This document shows positions 7,122-12,890 of a stretch of 12,890 bases of DNA, piece after piece (position 1 is the first letter of the stretch; each line of letters opens with the position of its first letter). Source of the stretch: Nitrospinota bacterium. GTDB lineage: Bacteria; UBA8248; JACPRG01. The notes under the pieces were generated by a model. It was given only the letters and a program-made list of their open reading frames with translations. It was not told where the DNA came from and did no database searches. Made by a program: the position numbers and the translations under genes. The stretch is taken from assembly GCA_030740135.1 (NCBI GenBank), contig JASLXW010000061.1:1-12890 (forward strand), written 5' to 3'.

Positions 7122-7667
7122 TTATTTCACCGCCGCCTTTCCGGCCTTGCGCCGGACGACCTCGCCCACGTAGCGCACGCCCTTGCCCTTGTACGGCTCC
7201 GGTTTGCGGAACCGGCGGATATCGGCCGCGACCTGGCCGACCCGCTGCTTGTCGATTCCACGGACGATGATGATGTTCTTGTTCTTGTCATCCAGCGTGA
7301 CCTCGACGCCTTCCTCGGCCCGGTAATCGATCGGGTGGGAAAAGCCCAGGTTCAGCGTCAGCGTTTCTCCATTCACGGCCGCGCGGTACCCCAGCCCGAC
7401 CAGCTCGAGGCGCTTCTCGAACCCCTCGGTCACGCCCTCAACCATGTTGGCCACCAAGGACCGGGTCAGGCCGTGAAGCGACCGCGCCTGCCGGCTGTCG
7501 TCCGACCGCTCGACGCGAAGGATCCCGTCCTCCTGGACGAGCGCGATCGCGGGGTGGACCTCTCTTGCAAGGGTCCCTTTCGGGCCTTGGACTTCAACCC
7601 GGCGCCCCTGAATCTTGACCTCGACTCCGGAGGGGCAGGGGATGGGCATTTGACCGACACGTGACAT
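7122..7667 (-). CDS. rplF: 50S ribosomal protein L6
   Basis: L6 has two similar alpha-beta domains and sits near the elongation factor binding site at the base of the stalk. The 181-residue product has the family start MSRVGQMPIPCPSGVEV, the first-domain VQGPKGTLAREVHP, and the C-terminal motif EPYKGKGVRYVGE followed by VVRRKAGKAA. The ATG has a GAGAAG element immediately upstream in the 6-nt gap after rpsH and its stop. The TAA stop is 1 nt before the rplR ATG, indicating tight coupling. Confidence 0.98.
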   Translation of the reverse strand: MSRVGQMPIPCPSGVEVKIQGRRVEVQGPKGTLAREVHPAIALVQEDGILRVERSDDSRQARSLHGLTRSLVANMVEGVTEGFEKRLELVGLGYRAAVNGETLTLNLGFSHPIDYRAEEGVEVTLDDKNKNIIIVRGIDKQRVGQVAADIRRFRKPEPYKGKGVRYVGEVVRRKAGKAAVK

Positions 7668-7673
7668 GTCTTC

Positions 7674-8072
7674 TCACAGAATCTCGCAGAGGACCTCGCC
7701 GCCGACGCCGAGCGCGCGGGCCTCCCGATCGGTGACCACGCCCTTGGACGTGGACAGGATGTAGATGCCGAGGCCGTTGGCGACCTTTCCGATCTCGTCA
7801 TGGGCCACATAGACCCGCCGCCCCGGCTTGCTGACGCGCTTGAGCATCCGCGGGACCGGCCCCTTCTCCCCAACCGGACGCAGGTCCATCTCCAGCGTGC
7901 CCTGCTTGTCGTCGTCGGTCCACCGATGCCCGAGGATGTACCCCTCGCGCTGAAGGATCTCGGCGACGGCCCGCTTCAGCTTCGAGCCGGGAATCCGCAC
8001 TTGCGGGTGCCGGGCCAGGAGGCCGTTGCGAATCCGCGTGAGCAAATCGGCGATGGGGTCGGTCATGGTCAT
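7674..8072 (-). CDS. rpsH: 30S ribosomal protein S8
   Basis: S8 binds the central domain of 16S rRNA and, in E. coli, represses translation of the spc operon. The 132-residue product begins [17 protein letters not shown] and ends with the conserved block [28 protein letters not shown], both full family signatures. The first of two close in-frame ATGs is preferred because a GGAG lies 10 nt upstream of it; the second (8066) would have a 16-nt spacing. I could not recognise an S8-type repressor site near the rplX-rplE junction, which is only 13 nt here. Confidence 0.98.
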   Translation of the reverse strand: MTMTDPIADLLTRIRNGLLARHPQVRIPGSKLKRAVAEILQREGYILGHRWTDDDKQGTLEMDLRPVGEKGPVPRMLKRVSKPGRRVYVAHDEIGKVANGLGIYILSTSKGVVTDREARALGVGGEVLCEIL

Positions 8073-8090
8073 GGATGATTTTCTCCGTCC

Positions 8091-8276
8091 CTACCAGCTC
8101 GATTTGGTCACGCCGGGGATCTCGCCCCGCAACGCAAGCATTCGGAAACAGATTCGGCACATGGCGAATCTTCTCATGTACGCCCGCGGCCGCCCGCACA
8201 GCCTGCACCGGTTATACCCCCGGACCTTGAACTTCGGCTTGCGCTTGGCCTTGGCGATCAGCGACTTCTTGGCCAC
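8091..8276 (-). CDS. rpsN: 30S ribosomal protein S14, zinc-binding type Z
   Basis: S14 is a late-assembling head protein of the small subunit. The 61-residue product is the short, zinc-binding form: CxxC at residues 24 and 27 and CxxC at residues 40 and 43, with the family signature [20 protein letters not shown] and the end [11 protein letters not shown]. The zinc-free form typical of E. coli is near 100 residues, so the type is clear. The start is GTG, with GGGAGAG a few bases upstream in the 24-nt spacer after rplE. It ends in TAG, 18 nt before rpsH. Confidence 0.98.
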   Translation of the reverse strand: MAKKSLIAKAKRKPKFKVRGYNRCRLCGRPRAYMRRFAMCRICFRMLALRGEIPGVTKSSW

Positions 8277-8300
8277 AATTCTCTCCCGCGGAGGGGCTCC

Positions 8301-8966
8301 CTAATCCCGGAACGGCATGCCCAGGTGCTTCAGCAGGGCCTTGCCCTCTTCGTCGGTCCTGGCGGTGGTGACGACGCTCACCCCCAGGCCCCGGATCTTG
8401 TCCACCTTGTCGTAATCGATCTCCGGAAAGATGACCTGCTCCCGGATGCCGAGGGCGAAATTTCCACGGCCATCGAAAGATTTACCCGAAATCCCCCGGA
8501 AATCCCGGACGCGGGGCAGGGCGACATTCATCAGCCGGTCGAGAAACTCGTACATGCGGTCGCCGCGAAGCGTCACCCGCGCGCCGATGGACATTCCCTC
8601 CCGCAGCTTGAAGGCGGCGATGGACTTGCGCGCCTTGGTGATCACGGGCTTCTGGCCGGTGAGAAGGCCGAGCTCCTCGACGCCGGATTCCAGCACCTTG
8701 CCGTCCTGGATGGCGTCGCCCAGTCCCATGTTGACTATCACTTTCGACAGCCTGGGGACCTGAACCGGGTTCTTGTAATTGAACTCCTTGCGCAACTGGG
8801 GGGCGATTTCCTCCAGGTAGCGCGCCCTGAGCCGGGAGGGCTCTGCGCGGGGCGGCGTTCCCTTCAGCTTGCTTCCCTTTTGGGCACCCGATTCCGCTTT
8901 GCCTTCGCCGTCCGCCTCGGGCGCGGCCCCTTCCGGAGCTGCGGCCCCCTTCTTTTTCTTCGCCAC
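8301..8966 (-). CDS. rplE: 50S ribosomal protein L5 with N-terminal extension
   Basis: L5 binds 5S rRNA in the central protuberance and contacts S13 across the subunit interface. Residues 44-221 form a normal L5: [73 protein letters not shown], and RDFRGIS..SFDGRGN. The first 43 residues are extra: a lysine run (AKKKK), then an Ala/Gly/Pro/Glu/Lys-rich stretch that looks disordered. Total length is 221 against the usual 179 or so. The start is GTG with GGGAG upstream in the 13-nt gap after rplX; I found no convincing start nearer the core (only a CTG at codon 34). The TAG stop is 24 nt before rpsN. Confidence 0.96.
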   Translation of the reverse strand: MAKKKKGAAAPEGAAPEADGEGKAESGAQKGSKLKGTPPRAEPSRLRARYLEEIAPQLRKEFNYKNPVQVPRLSKVIVNMGLGDAIQDGKVLESGVEELGLLTGQKPVITKARKSIAAFKLREGMSIGARVTLRGDRMYEFLDRLMNVALPRVRDFRGISGKSFDGRGNFALGIREQVIFPEIDYDKVDKIRGLGVSVVTTARTDEEGKALLKHLGMPFRD

Positions 8967-8979
8967 GGACTCTCGCTCC

Positions 8980-9336
8980 CTACGCCTCGTCCAACATTTC
9001 GCCGCTCTTTTTCAGGAAGCGGACCTTGCGGCCGTCCTCCAGGACTTTCCAACCCGCCCTCGAGGGCTGACTTGTCTTGGGGCAAACGAGCATGACGTTG
9101 GAAATGGCGAGCTTGGCTTCCTTCTCGACGATGCCGCCTTTCTGCTTCTGGTCGGGCCGGGTGTGCCGCTTCACCATATTGACTTTCTCGATGATGATCC
9201 GCCCTTCCTGGGCGAAAACGCGCAGCACCCGGCCGCGCTTGCCCCTGTCCTTGCCGGCCCGAACCTCCACGATGTCGTCCTTGCGGATGATCGACTTGGA
9301 CGTCTCGCTTTGCGTCTTGCGCTTCACTGCGGCCAT
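8980..9336 (-). CDS. rplX: 50S ribosomal protein L24
   Basis: L24 is an early assembly initiator that binds the 5' domain of 23S rRNA and sits by the tunnel exit. The KOW motif is visible as [20 protein letters not shown] at about residues 21-40, followed by the conserved [10 protein letters not shown] segment and GGIVEKEA. At 118 residues it is longer than the usual 100-105: about 15 residues ([15 protein letters not shown]) precede the KOW domain. The ATG start has AAGGA 9 nt upstream, and no nearer in-frame ATG, GTG or TTG is apparent, so the extension is probably real. The C-terminal tail ([20 protein letters not shown]) is normal for the family. Confidence 0.96.
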   Translation of the reverse strand: MAAVKRKTQSETSKSIIRKDDIVEVRAGKDRGKRGRVLRVFAQEGRIIIEKVNMVKRHTRPDQKQKGGIVEKEAKLAISNVMLVCPKTSQPSRAGWKVLEDGRKVRFLKKSGEMLDEA

Positions 9337-9359
9337 CGATGAATCCTTCGCTTCACCCC

Positions 9360-9371
9360 GGGGACGTCCCC
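9360..9371. repeat. GC-rich palindrome in the rplN-rplX spacer
   Basis: A perfect 12-bp palindrome, GGGGACGTCCCC, lies in the 49-nt spacer between rplN and rplX. It overlaps a second perfect palindrome, CCCCGGGG, at 9356-9363. In RNA the first could form only a 4-bp stem with an ACGU loop, or the CCCC and GGGG runs could pair alternatively. No U-tract follows, so this is not an intrinsic terminator. A role in RNA stability or control of rplX translation is only a possibility; chance in GC-rich DNA is the competing explanation. Confidence 0.5.
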
Positions 9372-9385
9372 CTCCGCGGCCGGTC

Positions 9386-9754
9386 TCAAAGCACCTCGGG
9401 GGCCAGGGAGATGATCCTCATAAATTGTCTTCGCCGGAGCTCTCGGGCCACCGGACCGAAGATGCGGGTTCCAAGGGGCTCCCGGTTTTCGTTGAGCAGG
9501 ACGATGGCGTTATTGTCGAATCGGATGTAAGAGCCGTCGGGCCGGCCGAACTCCTTCCGCGTGCGCACGACGACCCCCCGGCGGACGTCGCCCTTTTTGA
9601 CCGGGGCGTTGGGCGTTGCCTCCTTGACGGCGACGACGATCATATCCCCCACCCGGGCGTAGCGCCTTTTCGATCCACCCAACACCTTGATACACATGGC
9701 TTTGCGGCCTCCGGAATTGTCGGCCACCTCCACCATGGTCTGTTCCTGAATCAT
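9386..9754 (-). CDS. rplN: 50S ribosomal protein L14
   Basis: L14 lies at the subunit interface of the large subunit and is where ribosomal silencing factor RsfS binds. The 122-residue product matches the family over its full length: [19 protein letters not shown] at the N-terminus, [39 protein letters not shown], and [13 protein letters not shown] near the end. It is the first gene of the part equivalent to the E. coli spc operon. I see no promoter in the short rpsQ-rplN gap, so here it appears to continue the S10 transcript. It is followed by an unusually long spacer (49 nt) containing GC-rich palindromes. Confidence 0.98.
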   Translation of the reverse strand: MIQEQTMVEVADNSGGRKAMCIKVLGGSKRRYARVGDMIVVAVKEATPNAPVKKGDVRRGVVVRTRKEFGRPDGSYIRFDNNAIVLLNENREPLGTRIFGPVARELRRRQFMRIISLAPEVL

Positions 9755-9767
9755 CTTCGCCTCCCGC

Positions 9768-10031
9768 TCAGCGGGCCTTTTCGATCACTTCCAGGAGCCG
9801 CCACCGCTTGGTCTTGCTGAGGGGGCGGGTCTCCATGATGCGCACCAAGTCGCCGACCGAAAGCTCGTTGTTCTCATCGTGCACGTGCAACTGGGTCCGC
9901 CGCCGCATGATGCGCTTCAGCATCGGGTGTTGAACCAGCCGGTCCACCCGAACGGTCGCCGTCTTGTCCATCCGATTGCCGATCACGCGGCCCACGCGGG
10001 TCTTTCGGCGGCTACGGGTGTTGGTCTCCAT
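9768..10031 (-). CDS. rpsQ: 30S ribosomal protein S17
   Basis: S17 is a primary 16S rRNA binder with an OB fold, located in the small-subunit body. The 87-residue product has the expected [19 protein letters not shown] strand region, the [28 protein letters not shown] signature and a short basic tail. Eight basic or polar residues precede the core, within the normal range. The ATG immediately follows the rpmC TAG. The 13-nt gap to rplN carries a clear GGGAGG ribosome binding site. Confidence 0.97.
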   Translation of the reverse strand: METNTRSRRKTRVGRVIGNRMDKTATVRVDRLVQHPMLKRIMRRRTQLHVHDENNELSVGDLVRIMETRPLSKTKRWRLLEVIEKAR

Positions 10032-10235
10032 CTACGCGCCCTTCCGGGCAAGCTTGCGCTCACCCGCCGTTGTCCGGGCCCGGGCGATGTCCCGCCGGAC
10101 CTGCCGGATCCGCATGGGGTTCTCCACCTGGCCGGTCGTCCGCTGGAAGCGCAGGTTGAACAACTCCTCCCGCAACTCGCGCTCCTTGGCAACCAACTCT
10201 TCCTCCGTCATGTCACGAAACTCCTGAGGCTTCAT
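10032..10235 (-). CDS. rpmC: 50S ribosomal protein L29
   Basis: L29 is a small two-helix protein next to L23 near the tunnel exit. The 67-residue product has the standard pattern: an N-terminal [26 protein letters not shown] helix, the NLRFQ..TGQ.ENP turn at about residues 27-41, and a second basic helix [13 protein letters not shown]. The ATG start shares 4 nt with the end of rplP. The TAG stop abuts the rpsQ ATG with no intervening base, an exact head-to-tail join consistent with translational coupling of all three genes. Confidence 0.97.
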   Translation of the reverse strand: MKPQEFRDMTEEELVAKERELREELFNLRFQRTTGQVENPMRIRQVRRDIARARTTAGERKLARKGA

Positions 10236-10663
10236 CCGTCCACCGATCCTCTCATGCGCCCCTTCACGACGAATCGGGTCTTCATAGGGAGCTTTCGGCC
10301 CGCGAGGCGCATCGCTTCCTTCGCCAACGGCTCGGGCACACCGTCCATCTCATACAGAATCCGGCCCGGCCGGATGACGGCCACCCACTGCTCGGGGGGT
10401 CCCTTTCCTTTGCCCATGCGGACTTCAGCCGGCTTCTTGGTGATGGGCTTGTCGGGAAACACCCGTATCCAGACCTTGGCGTGGCGCTTGACGTGCCGGG
10501 TCATGGCAATCCGGGCGGCCTCGATCTGCCGGTCCGTCATCCAAGCGCACTCGAGCGCTTGGAGCCCGAACTCGCCGAACTCCAGGCTCGACCCCGTATA
10601 GGCCTTTCCCCGTCTTCGCCCCCGCTGAATCTTGCGGTGCTTGACCTTCTTGGGCATCAACAT
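10232..10663 (-). CDS. rplP: 50S ribosomal protein L16
   Basis: L16 organises the A-site region of the large subunit. The 143-residue product starts [15 protein letters not shown], the family signature, and contains [30 protein letters not shown], and the C-terminal [12 protein letters not shown]. The start is the ATG at 10663; a second in-frame ATG two codons later is possible, but the MLMP start is the usual one. It lies 18 nt after rpsC. Its TGA stop overlaps the rpmC start by 4 nt (ATGA), so rpmC is probably translated by ribosomes terminating here. Confidence 0.98.
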   Translation of the reverse strand: MLMPKKVKHRKIQRGRRRGKAYTGSSLEFGEFGLQALECAWMTDRQIEAARIAMTRHVKRHAKVWIRVFPDKPITKKPAEVRMGKGKGPPEQWVAVIRPGRILYEMDGVPEPLAKEAMRLAGRKLPMKTRFVVKGRMRGSVDG

Positions 10664-10681
10664 GGGCGGTACCCGTCTCCG

Positions 10682-11329
10682 TTATCCTTCCCGCTCGCTG
10701 AACGGCGAGTAGGATTCTCCCTTATAAACCCAGACCTTGACGCCGATCACCCCGTAGGTGGTCCGGGCCTCGGCGAATCCGTAATCGATGTCCGCCCGCA
10801 GGGTGTGCAGGGGAATCTGGCCCTCGCGGACCCATTCGCTTCGGGACATCTCGGAACCCCCCAGCCGCCCGGAAACGGCCACCTTGATCCCCCGGACGCC
10901 GAACCGAAGCGCGGAGGTCACCGCCCGCTTCATGGCCCGGCGGAAACCGACGCGCCGTATGAGCTGGAGGGCGATATTCTCGGCCACCAACTGGGAGTCG
11001 GCCTCCGCCTTGCGAACCTCTTTGATGTTGATGTGGACCTGCTTGCCCGTGCGTTTTTGCAAATCGGACCGAAGCTTGTCCACCTCGGAGCCGCGCTTTC
11101 CGATGATGATCCCGGGCCGCGCGGCCCAGATGTCAATCCGGCACCGCTGCGAGGCGCGCTCGATGGTGATCTTCGAAACCCCGGCGTGATACAGGGTCTT
11201 CTTGATGTACTGCCGGAGCAACAAATCCTCGTGCAACAGGTCGGCGAACTCGCGCCGCGCGAACCAGTTGGAGGACCACGTCTTGTTGAACCCCAGCCGA
11301 AATCCCGTTGGATGAACCTTTTGGCCCAC
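10682..11329 (-). CDS. rpsC: 30S ribosomal protein S3
   Basis: S3 is a small-subunit head protein that forms part of the mRNA entry tunnel, where S3, S4 and S5 contribute to mRNA unwinding. The 215-residue product begins [13 protein letters not shown]. It has an N-terminal KH domain with its GxxG loop as GKRG at residues 77-80. The C-terminal domain carries the basic run [11 protein letters not shown] at about residues 126-136, which covers the residues implicated in helicase activity in E. coli, and a [11 protein letters not shown] motif. The start is GTG, preceded by GGAGG with 9-nt spacing inside the end of rplV. It is slightly shorter than E. coli S3 because the acidic or basic tail after the core is brief. 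Confidence 0.98.
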   Translation of the reverse strand: MGQKVHPTGFRLGFNKTWSSNWFARREFADLLHEDLLLRQYIKKTLYHAGVSKITIERASQRCRIDIWAARPGIIIGKRGSEVDKLRSDLQKRTGKQVHINIKEVRKAEADSQLVAENIALQLIRRVGFRRAMKRAVTSALRFGVRGIKVAVSGRLGGSEMSRSEWVREGQIPLHTLRADIDYGFAEARTTYGVIGVKVWVYKGESYSPFSEREG

Positions 11330-11331
11330 CT

Positions 11332-11682
11332 TTAGTCCTCCCCGTTGTCCGGCGTGCCCAGGACGACTGTGATGTGACTCATGGGCTTGAGAATCTTCGT
11401 CGCCCGCCCGCGGGCGCGCGGCCTGAACCGCTTGAGCCGGGGGCCGCCGTCCACCATGAGGCGCTTGATATACAGACGCTCCACATCGTCCGACGTGCCC
11501 TTGGCCTCCGCGTTCGCCAGGGCCGAGCAGACCACCTTCCGGAGGATCTTGGCCGCCCCCTGGGGCGCCAGGTCCAGCGTCTGGAGGGCCTTCTCCACCG
11601 GTTTTCCGCGGACAAGATCGGCCACCCCCCTGAGCTTCTGGGGCGAACGTCTCGCAAACTTAAGTACGGCCCGGGCTTCCAT
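11332..11682 (-). CDS. rplV: 50S ribosomal protein L22
   Basis: L22 lines the nascent peptide exit tunnel with an extended beta hairpin. The 116-residue product has the family start, [21 protein letters not shown] after a short lead, and the central [13 protein letters not shown] helix. The hairpin region is basic and glycine-containing (about residues 80-95), and the protein ends near the conserved MSHITVVLG. The start ATG is 6 nt after the rpsS stop. The TAA stop lies 2 nt before the rpsC start, and a GGAGG near the end of this gene serves as the ribosome binding site for rpsC, so the two are probably translationally coupled. Confidence 0.97.
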   Translation of the reverse strand: MEARAVLKFARRSPQKLRGVADLVRGKPVEKALQTLDLAPQGAAKILRKVVCSALANAEAKGTSDDVERLYIKRLMVDGGPRLKRFRPRARGRATKILKPMSHITVVLGTPDNGED

Positions 11683-11688
11683 AAGGCG

Positions 11689-11976
11689 TCACTTCAGCGC
11701 GGCCGAACGCTTCAGCACCCGGCCCGAGTGGGCCCGGAAGGTGCGCGTCGGCGAGAATTCTCCGAGCTTATGCCCGACCATGTTCTCCGTCACGTAGACC
11801 GGAATGAACTTCTTCCCATTGTGAACGGCGAAGGTGAAGCCGACGAATTCGGGCGGGATCGTGGACCGCCGCGCCCATGTCTTGATCACCTGCTTGTCGC
11901 CCGAGGCCTCCATCATCTGCACCTTCCGCATCAGGCCTTCTTCCACATAGGGCCCTTTTTTCAGCGACCGGCTCAT
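11689..11976 (-). CDS. rpsS: 30S ribosomal protein S19
   Basis: S19 is a small-subunit head protein that pairs with S13 and faces the A-site side. The 95-residue product is of usual length and shows the family signatures: the N-terminal [14 protein letters not shown] and the central stretch [20 protein letters not shown], followed by GEFSPTRTF. The ATG start follows a GGAGGGA ribosome binding site in the 19-nt gap after rplB. It ends in TGA, 6 nt before rplV. Confidence 0.98.
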   Translation of the reverse strand: MSRSLKKGPYVEEGLMRKVQMMEASGDKQVIKTWARRSTIPPEFVGFTFAVHNGKKFIPVYVTENMVGHKLGEFSPTRTFRAHSGRVLKRSAALK

Positions 11977-11995
11977 CCCGCGTCCCTCCGAATCT

Positions 11996-12823
11996 TCACG
12001 ACTTCCGCCTCCGGACGATGTAGCGGTCCGAGGGCTTTCCCTTTTTCCGCGTCTTGTAACCCTTGGTGGGCTTCCCCCACGGAGTCGTCGGGTTGCGTCC
12101 GCCGGACGATTTTCCCTCGCCCCCGCCCATGGGATGGTCGATGGGATTCATGGCGACCCCGCGGACTTTGGGGCGTCGGCCCAGCCAGCGGGACCGGCCC
12201 GCCTTGCCCAGGGAGATGTTTTCATGGTCCAGGTTGCCCAACTGCCCGATGGTCGCGCGGCAGGCGAGGGGGACCATTCGAACCTCGCTGGAGGGGAGAC
12301 GCACCTGGGCGTAGCTCCCTTCCTTCGCCATGAGCTGCGCCTGGGCGCCCGCGCTTCGGGCCAATTGCCCGCCCCTTCCGGGCTTCAACTCGACGTTGTG
12401 GATAATGGTTCCCAGCGGGATGGCGGACAGGGACAAGGTGTTCCCCGGCCGAATCTCGGCCCCTTCGCCCGCCATGACCACGTGTCCGACCTGTGTTTTC
12501 ATTGGCGTCAGGATGTACCGCTTGTCTCCGTCGGCATACTTGACCAGAGAAACCCGCGCCGAGCGGTTCGGGTCATATTCCACCGTCCCCACGACGCCGG
12601 GCACCCCGTCCTTGTCACGCCGGAAATCCACCTGGCGGTAGCGCCGCTTGTGACCGCCCCCGCGCCGGCGCATCGTCATGCGACCCCGGGCGTTCCTTCC
12701 TCCCGATCTTGGGGAGGGCGACAGAAGCCGCTTCTCGGGACTGTCCTCGGTGATGTCGGCGAAATCCGACGCCGTCTGGAACCGGCGGCCGGGCGACGTC
12801 GGATTGAATTTCTTGATGCCCAT
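11996..12823 (-). CDS. rplB: 50S ribosomal protein L2
   Basis: L2 binds 23S rRNA near the peptidyl transferase centre and helps join the subunits. The 275-residue product has the normal length. It begins [14 protein letters not shown] and carries the conserved C-terminal segment [13 protein letters not shown], with the histidine at about residue 230 corresponding to E. coli His229, followed by a basic tail containing [16 protein letters not shown]. The ATG start has a GGGAGAG Shine-Dalgarno stretch in the 26-nt spacer after rplW. It ends in TGA, 19 nt before rpsS. Nothing about the protein looks unusual. Confidence 0.98.
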   Translation of the reverse strand: MGIKKFNPTSPGRRFQTASDFADITEDSPEKRLLSPSPRSGGRNARGRMTMRRRGGGHKRRYRQVDFRRDKDGVPGVVGTVEYDPNRSARVSLVKYADGDKRYILTPMKTQVGHVVMAGEGAEIRPGNTLSLSAIPLGTIIHNVELKPGRGGQLARSAGAQAQLMAKEGSYAQVRLPSSEVRMVPLACRATIGQLGNLDHENISLGKAGRSRWLGRRPKVRGVAMNPIDHPMGGGEGKSSGGRNPTTPWGKPTKGYKTRKKGKPSDRYIVRRRKS

Positions 12824-12849
12824 CGGGTCAGACTCTCCCTGCGAACGAC

Positions 12850-12890
12850 CTAGACCCCTTCGAACAGGTCGATCCGGTCTCCCTCGCGGA
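12850..12890 (-). CDS. rplW: 50S ribosomal protein L23, C-terminal fragment
   Basis: Only the last 12 codons and a TAG stop are inside the window; the rest lies beyond the upstream edge. The visible residues read [12 protein letters not shown], which matches the usual C-terminal end of bacterial L23 (acidic-Gly-Asp followed by a hydrophobic pair and FEGV). L23 sits at the polypeptide exit of the large subunit and docks trigger factor and the signal recognition particle. Its position directly before rplB is the standard S10 operon order and is the strongest support for so short a fragment. A 26-nt spacer separates it from rplB. Nothing can be said about its N-terminal part. Confidence 0.88.
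   Translation of the reverse strand, partial: REGDRIDLFEGV

Noticed and set aside
8967..8982. An S8 repressor site at the rplX-rplE junction, as in the E. coli spc operon
   Set aside because: The gap is only 13 nt and I could not see a helix resembling the S8 site of 16S rRNA. A covariance search would be needed to look inside the coding ends.
11308..12333. A 341-codon plus-strand open frame opposite rplV, rpsS and rplB
   Set aside because: Composition is low-complexity Pro/Arg/Gly and it mirrors the codons of known ribosomal protein genes on the other strand.

Overview
This window is a single, uninterrupted stretch of the bacterial S10-spc-alpha ribosomal protein gene cluster. It lies entirely on the minus strand, so transcription runs from high to low coordinates. 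I can place 27 genes, 25 of them complete. The upstream edge (12850-12890) holds the last codons of rplW and the downstream edge (1-939) holds rpoA without its last codons. I see no mobile element, RNA gene, CRISPR array or foreign island. Apart from three spacers of 42-68 nt, neighbouring genes are 0-26 nt apart or overlap by 1-4 nt.

Layout in transcription order. S10 part: rplW (partial), rplB, rpsS, rplV, rpsC, rplP, rpmC, rpsQ. Spc part: rplN, rplX, rplE, rpsN, rpsH, rplF, rplR, rpsE, rpmD, rplO, secY. Then a block of adk, map, infA, rpmJ. Alpha part: rpsM, rpsK, rpsD, rpoA (partial). The products are ribosomal proteins of both subunits plus SecY (protein export channel), adenylate kinase, methionine aminopeptidase, initiation factor IF-1 and the RNA polymerase alpha subunit. 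The locus therefore couples ribosome synthesis, initiation, nascent-chain processing, secretion and transcription.

Organism. The DNA is GC-rich (about 60% by eye), genes have recognisable Shine-Dalgarno sites, and the proteins are plainly bacterial. The order secY-adk-map-infA-rpmJ-rpsM-rpsK-rpsD-rpoA differs from E. coli, where adk, map and infA lie elsewhere, and from Bacillus subtilis, where rpsD lies elsewhere. S4, S14 and L36 all keep their zinc-binding Cys/His sets, and adenylate kinase has the short, cysteine-free LID. This suggests a GC-rich lineage of the Desulfobacterota, Nitrospirota, NC10 or Acidobacteriota sort, but I cannot fix the phylum from sequence alone.

What stands out. 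L5 carries a roughly 43-residue low-complexity N-terminal extension, and the gene before it (L24) also has about 15 extra N-terminal residues. A 7-bp perfect inverted repeat sits directly after the rpmJ stop and 22 nt before rpsM, where an alpha-operon control element could lie. Overlapping GC-rich palindromes fill the rplN-rplX spacer. Nine of 26 visible start codons are GTG or TTG. I find no evidence of an undescribed system; this is mostly an ordinary, highly conserved housekeeping region.
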